Below are positions 1-7,961 of a stretch of DNA of 64,000 bases, piece by piece. Every line of letters starts with the position of its first letter. Position 1 is the stretch's first letter. This stretch comes from Paenibacillus sp. S150. GTDB taxonomy: Bacteria > Bacillota > Bacilli > Paenibacillales > Paenibacillaceae. The translations under genes were made by a program, and so were the position numbers. The notes beneath the pieces are model-generated. The model was not told where the DNA came from and made no database searches. It saw only the letters and a list, made by a program, of their open reading frames with translations. Location of the stretch: positions 1-64,000 of the forward strand of contig NZ_JACBYI010000001.1 of the NCBI RefSeq assembly GCF_019352175.1. Reading direction: 5' to 3'.

Positions 1-91
1 AACGGGCAGGTTCTCGGCCCTCGTCTGCGATTGCCACCGCAATTTTTTCTTTAGACACATCCAAACCGACGTATTTTATGGTATTCTTCAT
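1..91 (-). CDS. IS110-family transposase, N-terminal part only (cut by window start)
   Basis: Thirty codons are visible, reading MKNTIKYVGLDVSKEKIAVA and continuing to the window edge. The GLDVSK stretch, with the first acidic residue of the DEDD RuvC-like fold, is the hallmark start of IS110-family transposases. An ATG at 91 is preceded by GGAG about eight bases upstream. The rest of the gene lies outside the window, so it cannot be judged intact. These elements carry a long non-coding end upstream of the gene, which would be the DNA to the right. IS110 versus IS1111 subgroup cannot be decided from this fragment. Confidence 0.8.
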   Translation of the reverse strand, partial: MKNTIKYVGLDVSKEKIAVAIADEGREPAR

Positions 92-350
92 AGTAACAGC
101 TCCTTTCGCATGTAGCTCTGAAATGGTGGTTTTCACTTCCATTTTAACCTACGATGTGCGAACAGGGGCTGCCTTTCGTTCATCATAACTTTACTCCATT
201 CCACTTCACGCCTGCCCCGGTAGCGGCCTCGGTTGGACCGCTCTATTCCGCGCTTCCTCCTGCAAAACATTGAACCCGCAGGTTTAGCACGGCCGCCACG
301 CATTGTAACTTATCCCCAGTAAAAGAAATTCATAATTTCCTGAACAATCA
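92..350 (-). mobile_element. Presumed non-coding end of the IS110 element plus a dispersed repeat
   Basis: No gene is seen here. By family knowledge the DNA upstream of an IS110 transposase is its non-coding end, which in IS110-group elements encodes a bridge RNA. Positions about 186-342 match a second locus at about 27866-28080. The match is roughly 90 percent over the first ~95 bases and weaker, with insertions, after that. The element may have inserted into a chromosomal repeat, or the second locus may be a relic of the element's end. The exact boundary is not visible. Confidence 0.45.
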
Positions 351-351
351 A

Positions 352-386
352 AACATCCGCAGCCGTTCAGGCTGCGGATGTTATTT
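352..386 (-). terminator. Rho-independent terminator of the arabinanase gene
   Basis: A perfect 13-bp stem (AACATCCGCAGCC at 352-364 with its complement at 370-382) lies 37 bases after the arabinanase stop. On the minus strand it is followed by a short, interrupted T run. Confidence 0.75.
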
Positions 387-418
387 TGCCGGCGCCGGTA
401 AAAGCGCCTGAGCGTTAC

Positions 419-1375
419 TTAATTATAATACGGCCAGCCGCTGGAATCCCAATACAGATCGCTGATCAGCAGCTTGGGCGCCCCATTCTCGGCGACACTG
501 TAAGCATGACGGGCAATGACGCTCGTACCGCTAACATCCTGGCCTCCCGGCCCCTTCCAGTAATCATTCCCGCTGTCCAGTACAGTCGCTCCTCCGTCCT
601 TCATGTCCGTCCCGTCCTTCGCATAATACGGCCCTGTTACGCTGGTCGAACGTCCGACGGCTATCTTGTAAGTGCTGTTCACCCCCTGGCAGCAACTGCC
701 AATGGACACGAACAGGTAGTAATAGCCTGTGCTGCTGTTATAGACTAGACTCGCGCCTTCGATTCCGCCGGACTTGGTCGCAATCCGGTAGGAATTGCCT
801 GTCGGCTTCATCGTGGACTTGCTGATGGACGTAATGTAAATTCCGTTGCTCCAGGAACCGAAGACCATCCACAGATTGCCGTTCGCATCCTGGGAAATGT
901 TCGAATCGATCGCATTGTAGTTAGAGGCTTCTGTGGAGCTGATCACTACACCTTTGTCCGTCCATACGCCGCCGGATATCGAATTTGTAGTCACCAGTCC
1001 AATCGCCGAAACTCTGGAGCCGAAGGTGGAAATCGAGTAATAGAGATAATAAGTTCCGTTGTAATAAAAGATGTCAGGCGCCCATACATCCAGCCCCACT
1101 TGACCCGGCACATAGCTGCTCCACCATGAAGGCTTTGCGGTGAAGATCGGAAGTGAACGGACGTAATTGGTGCCATTCGTTGAATATAGAACCTGCAGAC
1201 CCGATCCGGTACTGAATACCCAGTGCGTATTGCCCTCCTTGATGTAGGCAGGATCATGCACATTGGTATCTCCGGTCAGACTCCAGGTTGCTGCAGATGC
1301 GGGAATTACGGAGGTAAGCATCAGAAACAGGGCCAACAAAAGCGGGGTATACCATCTTCTACTTGCCTTGAACAC
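419..1375 (-). CDS. Secreted GH43 endo-1,5-alpha-L-arabinanase
   Basis: This glycoside hydrolase family 43 enzyme probably cuts alpha-1,5-linked arabinan outside the cell. I chose the GTG start at 1375 because AAGGAG lies nine bases upstream; an upstream TTG at 1408 has no such site. About 318 residues begin with a signal peptide ending near VIPASA. The five-bladed propeller signatures are visible: HDPAYI (catalytic base Asp, about residue 41), VWAPDI, AIDSNIS (pKa-modulating Asp) and GIEGAS (acid Glu, about residue 206). The FVSIGSCCQG and ISDLYWDSSGWPYYN segments are typical of AbnA-type arabinanases. Length fits a single-domain enzyme with no binding module. It stands alone with its own terminator. 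Substrate assignment is by family resemblance. Confidence 0.88.
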   Translation of the reverse strand: MFKASRRWYTPLLLALFLMLTSVIPASAATWSLTGDTNVHDPAYIKEGNTHWVFSTGSGLQVLYSTNGTNYVRSLPIFTAKPSWWSSYVPGQVGLDVWAPDIFYYNGTYYLYYSISTFGSRVSAIGLVTTNSISGGVWTDKGVVISSTEASNYNAIDSNISQDANGNLWMVFGSWSNGIYITSISKSTMKPTGNSYRIATKSGGIEGASLVYNSSTGYYYLFVSIGSCCQGVNSTYKIAVGRSTSVTGPYYAKDGTDMKDGGATVLDSGNDYWKGPGGQDVSGTSVIARHAYSVAENGAPKLLISDLYWDSSGWPYYN

Positions 1376-1692
1376 CTTTCCACTCTCCTTTTGAACTACT
1401 GGATTCAACTTTACCGCCGCACCTTCACCTCTTCCTCATTGGTATCGCTTACAAATTTCAGTATAAATTAAATCATTTAATCATATTATAAAATTACATA
1501 ATCCAGATCATTTCGTCAACCCTTATTTTTCCAGAGATTTTTGAATAGTTTTTTAATTTTAAGCGTATATATCAATATTTTTTTATTCCACATTTTATTT
1601 CACATTATATGTTTACTCTTGCATTCAAATCCCCTTCCTTTTTTTATTTTATATTTAATTAAAACAAAATATCATATTTCAGATGGTGCCCA
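1376..1692. other. AT-rich intergenic stretch
   Basis: Very AT-rich DNA between the arabinanase gene and a bidirectional terminator. It should hold the arabinanase promoter on the minus strand, but I cannot pick one set of boxes over others. No convincing gene; the open frame on the plus strand lacks a ribosome binding site. Confidence 0.5.
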
Positions 1693-1740
1693 GCAAAAAA
1701 AAGAGAAGGTCCGTCTATTTCGGACCCTCTCTTTTTTTGC
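1693..1740. terminator. Bidirectional hairpin terminator
   Basis: A long stem pairs the A-rich arm (AAAAAAAGAGAAGGTCCG) with CGGACC plus CTCTCTTTTTTT around a seven-base loop. The A run and T run on the two sides let it work in either direction. It insulates the arabinanase gene from the Met-rich gene region. Confidence 0.75.
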
Positions 1741-1854
1741 TTTTACAGAACAAAATGGCAAATTCTAAATTTATTAACCTTAATAAGTTGATTGTGAGGC
1801 AAAAATGTAGTACGTTAAAGAAGCTAGTAAATCATTCATAGAATAGGAGAGATG

Positions 1855-2073
1855 ATGACGATGGAAAAAATGTGTATGGAAATGATGATGAACATGTGCA
1901 TGGAAGACATGATGGCGAAAATGAACTCCATGAAGATGTGTATGGAGAAAATGTCTGAAATGGGAATGATGGACATGAACATGGACATGATGATGAGCAA
2001 AATGCAAAACTGTGATGAAATGATGACCATGTGTATGACAATGATGCGTGAAAGAATGGAAATGACCAAGTAA
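1855..2073 (+). CDS. Methionine/cysteine-rich small protein, function unknown
   Basis: From the first in-frame ATG (1852) the reading gives 73 residues, of which 34 are Met and 5 are Cys. There is no Leu, Ile, Val, Phe, Tyr or Trp. MCM triads occur four times (near residues 7-9, 15-17, 29-31 and 60-62), with Asp, Glu, Lys and Asn in between. AGGAG at 1845-1849 suits a start at 1855 or 1861. A hairpin terminator follows at 2141-2170. Clustered Met and Cys with acidic residues suggests soft-metal (Cu(I), Ag(I)) binding or an oxidant sink, but I recognise no family. The opposite strand reads as His-rich because ATG reversed is CAT; that reading has only a TTG start and no ribosome binding site. 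Confidence 0.65.
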   Translation: MTMEKMCMEMMMNMCMEDMMAKMNSMKMCMEKMSEMGMMDMNMDMMMSKMQNCDEMMTMCMTMMRERMEMTK

Positions 2074-2140
2074 TTGATCCTGTCCTGAGCTTGCATAGTG
2101 AATCGGCAAAATTCACTAAAACGAATAAACTATAAGTTTG

Positions 2141-2170
2141 GGCAGAGCAGACTAACTGCATGCCTTTTTT
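2141..2170 (+). terminator. Probable terminator of the Met-rich gene
   Basis: GGCA and CAG pair with CTG and TGCC around an ACTAA loop, with a small internal loop, followed by six T residues on the plus strand. It lies 68 bases after the stop codon. Confidence 0.55.
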
Positions 2171-2185
2171 ATTTATATACCTAGT

Positions 2186-2213
2186 ATTATACTCGGCATT
2201 ATGTATTTTGCAA
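2186..2213 (-). promoter_or_regulatory. Candidate sigma-A promoter pointing into the Met-rich gene antisense
   Basis: On the minus strand TTGCAA (2208-2213) and TATAAT (2186-2191) are separated by 16 bases. It lies downstream of the amino-acid transporter operon and would transcribe across the Met-rich gene in antisense. No clear minus-strand coding gene follows before the terminator at 1693-1740. Confidence 0.4.
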
Positions 2214-2221
2214 TAGGTTTT

Positions 2222-2303
2222 TTTGACGGGAGCCCCCCTGCTGTCACCAGAGCCGTTTGGCAGCAAAGACACCTTTGCAGGTGCCTTTCGCCAAACTTCA
2301 TTT
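2222..2303 (-). other. Structured 3' region after the amino-acid ABC operon
   Basis: Directly after the substrate-binding protein stop, the minus-strand RNA can form a long hairpin. An outer GTTTGGC/GCCAAAC stem encloses AAAGGCACC/GGTGTCTTT, whose G-U wobbles favour the minus-strand transcript. A GC-rich tail with a GGGGGG run follows. There is no T run, so this is not a classical terminator. I do not recognise a riboswitch class. Confidence 0.4.
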
Positions 2304-2310
2304 ATTATAA

Positions 2311-3189
2311 CTACTCGAATTTTCCGCCTTCTACCACAAGCTCATCGGTATAGCCTTCCCCATAAACCTCGTTCAATGTTTCTTTATAGGCCTGATGAAT
2401 GAACTGCTCCTTGCCCAGGGAATCCAGTTCAGTATTGATCCAGTTAAGCAGTTCAGTATTGCCCTTGGCTACTGCCGGTGCAATCGTATCCTGACCCCCA
2501 AAAGCCGGAATACTGACCGTAAAGCCGGGATTGGATTTTGCCCATGCGATAAGCTCTGTATTGTCATTTGCAATCGCGGCCCCCCGTCCGTCCTTGAGTG
2601 CGGAGAATATTTCCGTGTACTGGTCAAATTTCAGCAGCTCGATCTCCGGATACTCCTTGGTAAAATAAGTTTCAGCCGTTGTTCCTTTGGCTACGATCAG
2701 CTTCTGCCCCTTTGCTTTTAATTGGTCGATTGAAGTAATCGGCGCGCTGTCCGGAGATACAATTCCGAAGGAGAGCTTCATATATGGGCTGGCAAAGTCC
2801 ACCTTCTCTTTTCTCTCATCCGTCACCGTAAAGTTAGCCATGATGATATCCACTTTATTCGATTCCAGATACGCCACGCGGCTTGCAGCATCGACCAGAA
2901 CAAATTCAGCTTTGGATTCATCTCCAAGCAGATCCTTTGCAAAGCGCTTGGCAATATAAACATCAAATCCCTGATTCTTGCCTTCGGAATCCACATAGCC
3001 AAAAGGCGGCTTGTCTGCAAACACGCCGATGCGGATGCTGTCTTTTTTCTTCAGCTGCTCAATCGTGGCAAAGTTGGATGAACCGGCGCTCGATTCTCCA
3101 TTGTTACCAGAATTCGTGCATGCGGTCATGCCCAATAATAACAGCCCTGCCGCTGCCAGCCCCGTCAATAATTTTCTGCCCTTTCCCAT
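2311..3189 (-). CDS. Amino-acid ABC transporter substrate-binding lipoprotein (SBP_bac_3)
   Basis: A 292-residue family 3 periplasmic-type binding protein that captures a polar amino acid, possibly cystine or a glutamate-like compound, at the outer membrane face. A lipoprotein signal with lipobox LGMTAC is followed by a Gly/Asn/Ser-rich linker. The folded domain starts near residue 45 with IRIGVFADKPPFGYVD. The motifs GFDVYIAKRFAKDL and DIIMANFTVTDERKEKVDFASPYM are typical of GlnH/TcyA relatives. It is the last gene of the permease-permease-ATPase-binding protein operon. Substrate is not decidable from sequence. Confidence 0.88.
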   Translation of the reverse strand: MGKGRKLLTGLAAAGLLLLGMTACTNSGNNGESSAGSSNFATIEQLKKKDSIRIGVFADKPPFGYVDSEGKNQGFDVYIAKRFAKDLLGDESKAEFVLVDAASRVAYLESNKVDIIMANFTVTDERKEKVDFASPYMKLSFGIVSPDSAPITSIDQLKAKGQKLIVAKGTTAETYFTKEYPEIELLKFDQYTEIFSALKDGRGAAIANDNTELIAWAKSNPGFTVSIPAFGGQDTIAPAVAKGNTELLNWINTELDSLGKEQFIHQAYKETLNEVYGEGYTDELVVEGGKFE

Positions 3190-3208
3190 CTCTCTTCATC
3201 CCCAGTTT

Positions 3209-3964
3209 CTACAGTTTATTGTAATGAAATATATTTAGAAAGTGCTGTGCACGTTCTGTCGCCGGCTTGGTGAAGAATTGCCCGGGAGCTGCAATCTCAC
3301 ATATTCTGCCTTGATCCATAAAGACGATGCGGTCGCCTACCGATTGGGCGAACCCCATTTCATGCGTCACAATAATCATGGTCATGCCCTGTTTGGCAAG
3401 CCCCAGTATTACATCAAGCACCTCACGCACCATTTCCGGGTCCAGCGAGGCGGTCACTTCATCAAATAAAATAATATCCGGATTCATGCATAGCGCTCTT
3501 ACAATAGCAATCCGCTGCTTCTGGCCTCCCGAAAGCTGCCGCGGATAGTCATGCTTGCGGTCAAGCAGCCCGACCCGTTCAAGCAGTTGTTCTGCCTGCT
3601 CCAGTGCCTCCGCACGCTCTCTTCGCTGCACCTTCAGCGGACCCAGCAGAATGTTATCCGCGACTGTCATGTGCGGGAATAAGTCATAATTCTGAAACAC
3701 CATTCCGATATGCTGGCGAACCTCCCGCCAATTCACATCAGCACCGGCAAGGTTCTGTCCGCGGTATTGTATGGCTCCACCCTGAATGGGCTCCAAGCCG
3801 TTAAGACACCGCAGGAAGGTGCTCTTCCCGCAGCCGGAGGGTCCGAGGACTACAATCACCTCTCCTTGCCGGACCTGCAGCTCAATGCCGTCCAAAACCT
3901 GCCTGCCGCCAAAAAACTTGCTGATTCCCCTTATCTCCAGCAAGGTATCCCCGCTATTTGCCAT
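3209..3964 (-). CDS. Amino-acid ABC transporter ATP-binding protein
   Basis: The 251-residue ATPase of the polar amino-acid importer. Walker A is GPSGCGKST, the Q-loop lies in VFQNYDLFPHMT, the signature is LSGGQKQR, and Walker B is ILFDEVTASLDPE with the switch His in VTHEMGF. I start at the ATG at 3964, preceded by AAAGGA; a longer reading upstream would overlap the permease gene and lacks homologous character. DEVTASLDP is usual in the GlnQ/HisP clade. The gap to the upstream permease is 22 bases, so they are co-transcribed. Confidence 0.92.
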   Translation of the reverse strand: MANSGDTLLEIRGISKFFGGRQVLDGIELQVRQGEVIVVLGPSGCGKSTFLRCLNGLEPIQGGAIQYRGQNLAGADVNWREVRQHIGMVFQNYDLFPHMTVADNILLGPLKVQRRERAEALEQAEQLLERVGLLDRKHDYPRQLSGGQKQRIAIVRALCMNPDIILFDEVTASLDPEMVREVLDVILGLAKQGMTMIIVTHEMGFAQSVGDRIVFMDQGRICEIAAPGQFFTKPATERAQHFLNIFHYNKL

Positions 3965-3986
3965 TGCAGCTGTTCCTTTCCTACCG

Positions 3987-4664
3987 TTATATTTGCCATC
4001 TGCGTTCAAATCTCTTGGAAAGTCTGGATAACGGATAGCATACCAGGAAATATAGAATGAATATGAAGCCATATACCCAAAATGATGCATTTGGCGCCTT
4101 GATTACACCCAGCTCAATAATCTGCTGTCCAATCTTCACGACTTCGATCACGCCGATCAAAACGACAAGCGAGGTTGTCTTCACCATGCGCGTTGCTAAA
4201 TTAATGGAGCCTGGCAGCATACGCCGTACCGCCTGCGGAATCAGCACATGCCGGTAGAGCTGTCCATTGCTCAGGCCCAGCGCCCTGCCGGATTCCACCT
4301 GATGCTTCGGCATTGACTCCAGTCCGCCGCGGACAAGATCTCCGGTCTCTGCCGCCCCCCAAAGGCTAAATACAAATATCGCTGCAGCCTTACCGCTGAT
4401 GTCAATATGAAGCAATGGAGAGAAGCTGAAATGCACGACATACAGCCAGACCAGGATGGGAATAATCCTGAAGGCTTCGAGGTAGAGCCTCAGGATAAAG
4501 CGCAGGGGTGTGGACTTCAGCGTTCTTAGCAGTCCCATGACGATCCCCAGAATAGTTCCGATAACAATAGAAGCCAAAGCAATTTCTATGGTAACCAGCA
4601 GCCCTCCCAGCAAACGTTCCAGGTTCGATCCTTCGAACAGCACCTCAATCCCCGAATTCCGCAT
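3987..4664 (-). CDS. Amino-acid ABC transporter permease (HisM/GlnP family), second subunit
   Basis: A 225-residue inner-membrane permease with about five hydrophobic segments. The cytoplasmic EAA loop reads ESGRALGLSNGQLYRHVLIPQAVRRMLPG, matching the GlnP/HisM family. Its start overlaps the end of the other permease by 20 bases, so translation is likely coupled. Together with its paralogue it forms the heterodimeric channel above the ATPase. Confidence 0.9.
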   Translation of the reverse strand: MRNSGIEVLFEGSNLERLLGGLLVTIEIALASIVIGTILGIVMGLLRTLKSTPLRFILRLYLEAFRIIPILVWLYVVHFSFSPLLHIDISGKAAAIFVFSLWGAAETGDLVRGGLESMPKHQVESGRALGLSNGQLYRHVLIPQAVRRMLPGSINLATRMVKTTSLVVLIGVIEVVKIGQQIIELGVIKAPNASFWVYGFIFILYFLVCYPLSRLSKRFERRWQI

Positions 4665-5310
4665 ATCTCACCTTCCTTTCCAGCCAGCTCAGCAGCACAG
4701 ATAAAGGCAGAACCAGCACCAGATAGGCCAGAACCAAAAGCAGAAGGGACTCTGCAGTCTTGTAATGCATGCCAATCAAATCCTTGGCCACATTCATCAA
4801 ATCCATCAGGGCGATTGCTCCCACAATTGAAGTTTCCTTCAGCAGAAAAATCGCATTGGCTCCCAGCGAAGGAATGCCGATTGCAAGTGCCTGCGGAAGG
4901 ATGATGTATCTCGCCAGTTGCAGCTTGCCCAGTCCGATGCTGAGGCCCGATTCAAGCTGGGATTTGCCTACTGCCTCGATTCCGCTTCTGAAGGCTTCCG
5001 TCATGTAGCTGCCCCCCAGAAAGGTTAAGCCAACAATCGCACAAGTGAACTCGCTCAGGTGCAGACCTATTTTCGGCAGGCCATAATAGAGGAAAAACAG
5101 CTGGACCAGCAGCGGAGTATTCCTGGACAATTCAACATAGGCGAGAATAAGTCCGCTGATGCCCCTGACCTTATTAAACAGCACCAGACTGAATAACAGG
5201 CCAAGCAGTGTTGAGAGCAATATGGCGATTACAGCCAATTTCACTGTCAGCCACATGGCAGCGCCATACAGAGGCAGGCTTCGAACAATGAAATCCCAGT
5301 CTAAATTCAT
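4645..5310 (-). CDS. Amino-acid ABC transporter permease (HisQ/GlnP family), first subunit
   Basis: About 221 residues with five predicted membrane segments and an EAA loop (ESGLSIGLGKLQLARYIILP). ARNTPLLVQLFFLYYGLP-like motif SRNTPLLVQ is the classic signature of polar amino-acid permeases. I prefer the ATG at 5310, with GGAAGG eight bases upstream; another ATG at 5316 is too close to that site. A 144-base AT-rich gap to the M20 gene may hold its own promoter. Confidence 0.9.
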   Translation of the reverse strand: MNLDWDFIVRSLPLYGAAMWLTVKLAVIAILLSTLLGLLFSLVLFNKVRGISGLILAYVELSRNTPLLVQLFFLYYGLPKIGLHLSEFTCAIVGLTFLGGSYMTEAFRSGIEAVGKSQLESGLSIGLGKLQLARYIILPQALAIGIPSLGANAIFLLKETSIVGAIALMDLMNVAKDLIGMHYKTAESLLLLVLAYLVLVLPLSVLLSWLERKVRYAEFGD

Positions 5311-5459
5311 TTGCATAACCTTCCGTTTGCTAATTAATAAACAATTATATTGATTTACTAGAGTGATTTTATATCAAAGCTAACATGTTATGATATGATT
5401 TATTTCACATTATTCCAACCAGCAAAGTATGCTTTTTGAGTCGCCTCTCTGGTCATTAA

Positions 5460-6668
5460 TTAGCCCTCACTTAAATAGGAAACAGCCAGAAAGGCAAACA
5501 CAGCGGCTCCAACCGGCAGTGCATTCTCATCCAGATCGAATTTGGGATGGTGAAGCGGATAGTTGGCTGCTCCCTGAAGCGCCGTTCCGAGCGAGAAGAA
5601 AACGGAGGGGACGATATGCGAATAATAAGCAAAATCCTCTCCAAGCAGCAAGCGGGGTACTTCCTTCACCCTGTCATTCCCCAGGAAATATGTAAGCGCA
5701 AGCGCAGACTCTGCCGTTAATTCGGGATCGTTAATCAGCGGTCCGCCGCCGGTCGTGAAGGTAAGCCTGTAACCGGCTCCGTGCGCCTCCGTCACGGACT
5801 TGGCCAGCTTTTCAATCCAGCCGCCGGCCCTGTGAAGCAGCTCCAGGCTGAAGGCTCTGACAGTACCGCCCAGCACGAGCGTGTCTGCGATTACATTCAG
5901 CGCCTGTCCGCCATGAATGGTGCACACGGTGAGCACGAAAGGCTCCAGCGGGTCCACTTTTGACGAGGCTATGGATTGCAGCGCCTGAATGAGCTCTGCC
6001 GCCGCAAGAATGGGGTCCACCGCATGATGCGGCTCGGCCCCGTGACCGCCGTTCCCGAGAATTTCAATTCTGAAGCCGCCGGCCGCGGCATAAAAAGGGC
6101 CTTCACGGTATCCGATGGTTCCCGCCTCCAAATGAGGGGCTGCATGCATGCCAAATACCGCAGCCACATCCGGATTGTGCAGGACTCCTTCCTTGATCAT
6201 ATCCGGCGCTCCCCCGAGGGAGCTCTCCTCACTGGGCTGAAAGATAAATTTCACGTTTCCTGCAAGCGAGCCTCTGAGTCCGGCCAATATTTTGGCTGCT
6301 CCCAGCAGCATGGCAGTATGGGCATCATGCCCGCAGGCATGCATGACATTCTTTTTAACAGAGCGGTATTCATGGTCATTGTCTTCATTGATCGGGAGCG
6401 CATCCATGTCGGCCCGAAGAGCTGCTGTCCTCCCTTCCCTCCCCCCTCTTAGCAATCCAACCACTCCTGTAGTGCCTATACCTTCGGTAACCTCAATATC
6501 CAGTTCTCTAAGTGTTTTGGCTGCGAGCGAAGCGGTTTCATATTCTTCCAAAGCCAATTCAGGATTCCGGTGAATCTCCCGGCGCAAGGCTATAATCTCC
6601 TGCTTAAGCTCCATGGCCTTCGCATATATTGCCTGCCGCAGCTTATGGCTGTCCATACCTGTCTCCAT
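5460..6668 (-). CDS. M20 family amidohydrolase (N-acyl amino acid/hippurate type)
   Basis: A zinc or manganese peptidase of family M20D that releases amino acids from N-acyl or amide conjugates. The metal-site motifs are HACGHDAHTAMLLGAA (about residue 110), FQPSEE (catalytic Glu) and GMHAAP, and the dimerisation domain begins around GFRIEILGNGGHGA. The ATG at 6668 has GGGAG eight bases upstream; the longer reading begins before that site. About 402 residues, normal for the family. It lies just upstream of the amino-acid importer on the same strand, so it may act on the imported compound. Confidence 0.85.
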   Translation of the reverse strand: METGMDSHKLRQAIYAKAMELKQEIIALRREIHRNPELALEEYETASLAAKTLRELDIEVTEGIGTTGVVGLLRGGREGRTAALRADMDALPINEDNDHEYRSVKKNVMHACGHDAHTAMLLGAAKILAGLRGSLAGNVKFIFQPSEESSLGGAPDMIKEGVLHNPDVAAVFGMHAAPHLEAGTIGYREGPFYAAAGGFRIEILGNGGHGAEPHHAVDPILAAAELIQALQSIASSKVDPLEPFVLTVCTIHGGQALNVIADTLVLGGTVRAFSLELLHRAGGWIEKLAKSVTEAHGAGYRLTFTTGGGPLINDPELTAESALALTYFLGNDRVKEVPRLLLGEDFAYYSHIVPSVFFSLGTALQGAANYPLHHPKFDLDENALPVGAAVFAFLAVSYLSEG

Positions 6669-6854
6669 TTCCGTCACTCCCTTCCTTTCCTTCTTGGCCA
6701 GACAGGATTTCCCCATCGTTTCTTATGTGCTTTTATACATTGACACCAAGCATATGGAAAATTATAGTTTTCATATAAACCATTTATCCAATCGGAATAA
6801 TAAGCATTTGATTCTAATGTATGAGTCTTTATATTTAAAAGGAGGAATATCAGA

Positions 6855-7961
6855 ATGGGCAAGCCGTCTTACCGCAAGGAACTCGATCATCTCCCGTCAT
6901 ATCGCCCCGCCAAATCACTGGAAGAGATTCAGCGTGAGCTTGGATTGACCGAGATCATCAAACTGTCCGGGAACGAGAATTGCCTGGGGGCCTCGCCGCT
7001 GGCCGGGGAAGCGGTGCGGAATGCCGCTGGTCAGCTGTACCGCTATGCGGACAGCACCTGCATGTCGCTTAGAGGCAAGCTGGCCCGCCGCCTCAATCTG
7101 CCGGAGGAGCAGCTGATCTTTGGCAACGGGTCCTTCGAGATTGTGTCGCTGATTGCCCAGGCCTTCCTTGAACCGGGACAAGCCAGCATTATCCCTGAGC
7201 CGACCTTTGGCTGGTACCGGATCGCCAGTCTGGCCGCAGGCGCAGACCTTATCAGTGTGCCGCTGACGCAGCATGCCATTGACTTAACTGCGGTTTCCGC
7301 AGCCATCAGCAGCAAGGCCAAGGTCATTTGGCTGTGCAATCCCAACAATCCCACAGGAACCATCTTTAGCGGGGCCTCCTTGCAGAATTTCATGAAAACA
7401 GTGCCGGAAGATACGGTAGTCGTGCTTGACGAAGCCTATTATGAATACGTCCAGGATGCCGCTTATCCGGAATCGGCCAATTATCTTGCGCTCTACTCCA
7501 ATCTCATTATTCTCCGCACCTTTTCCAAGGTGTATGGACTGGCCGCCATGAGAATTGGATACGGCATTGCCCATCCGGACCTGATCGGCCTTCTGAACCG
7601 GGTCCGGCTGCCGATCAATGTCAATGGGCTGGCCCAGATCGCCGCTGAAGCGGCACTGGATGACAAGGAGTTCACAGCTGCCGTTCTGGAGAACAACAGA
7701 CTGGGGCAGGACTTCTACTGCCAACAGTTCGATGAGCTGAAGCTGGAGTATATCAAGACCGAAACCAACTTCATTATGGTCAATGTGGAAGCAGACAGCC
7801 GCTCCGTTGCAGCCCGGGCCCTCCGGCTGGGCATCTCCATTCGTGCGGGCTCGGAATACGGCATGCCGGCCTGGCTGAGGATTACCATCGGCACCCCCGC
7901 GCAGAATAAGCGTGTGGTGGATATGCTTCGTCAGGTTCTTTTCTCTGAAGTCCGTATATAA
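6855..7961 (+). CDS. Class I/II PLP aminotransferase, histidinol-phosphate aminotransferase-like
   Basis: A 368-residue fold-type I PLP enzyme of the HisC group. KLSGNEN (substrate loop), CNPNNPTG, VLDEAYYEYV and RTFSKVYGLAAMRIGYG with the PLP Lys are all present. AGGAGG sits upstream of the ATG. No other histidine genes are nearby. The divergent neighbour is the M20 amidohydrolase, so it more likely transaminates an amino acid released from an imported conjugate, or an analogue such as an aromatic amino acid. The real substrate is open. Confidence 0.85.
   Translation: MGKPSYRKELDHLPSYRPAKSLEEIQRELGLTEIIKLSGNENCLGASPLAGEAVRNAAGQLYRYADSTCMSLRGKLARRLNLPEEQLIFGNGSFEIVSLIAQAFLEPGQASIIPEPTFGWYRIASLAAGADLISVPLTQHAIDLTAVSAAISSKAKVIWLCNPNNPTGTIFSGASLQNFMKTVPEDTVVVLDEAYYEYVQDAAYPESANYLALYSNLIILRTFSKVYGLAAMRIGYGIAHPDLIGLLNRVRLPINVNGLAQIAAEAALDDKEFTAAVLENNRLGQDFYCQQFDELKLEYIKTETNFIMVNVEADSRSVAARALRLGISIRAGSEYGMPAWLRITIGTPAQNKRVVDMLRQVLFSEVRI

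Noticed and set aside
1836..1844. CATAGAATA as a sporulation sigma-K -10 box for the Met-rich gene
   Set aside because: It matches CATANNNTA but lies directly against the ribosome binding site, so transcription would start at the start codon.
1780..2109. His-rich open frame on the minus strand, opposite the Met-rich gene
   Set aside because: It arises because ATG codons read as CAT in reverse. Its start is TTG with no ribosome binding site, whereas the plus-strand frame has AGGAG and ATG codons.
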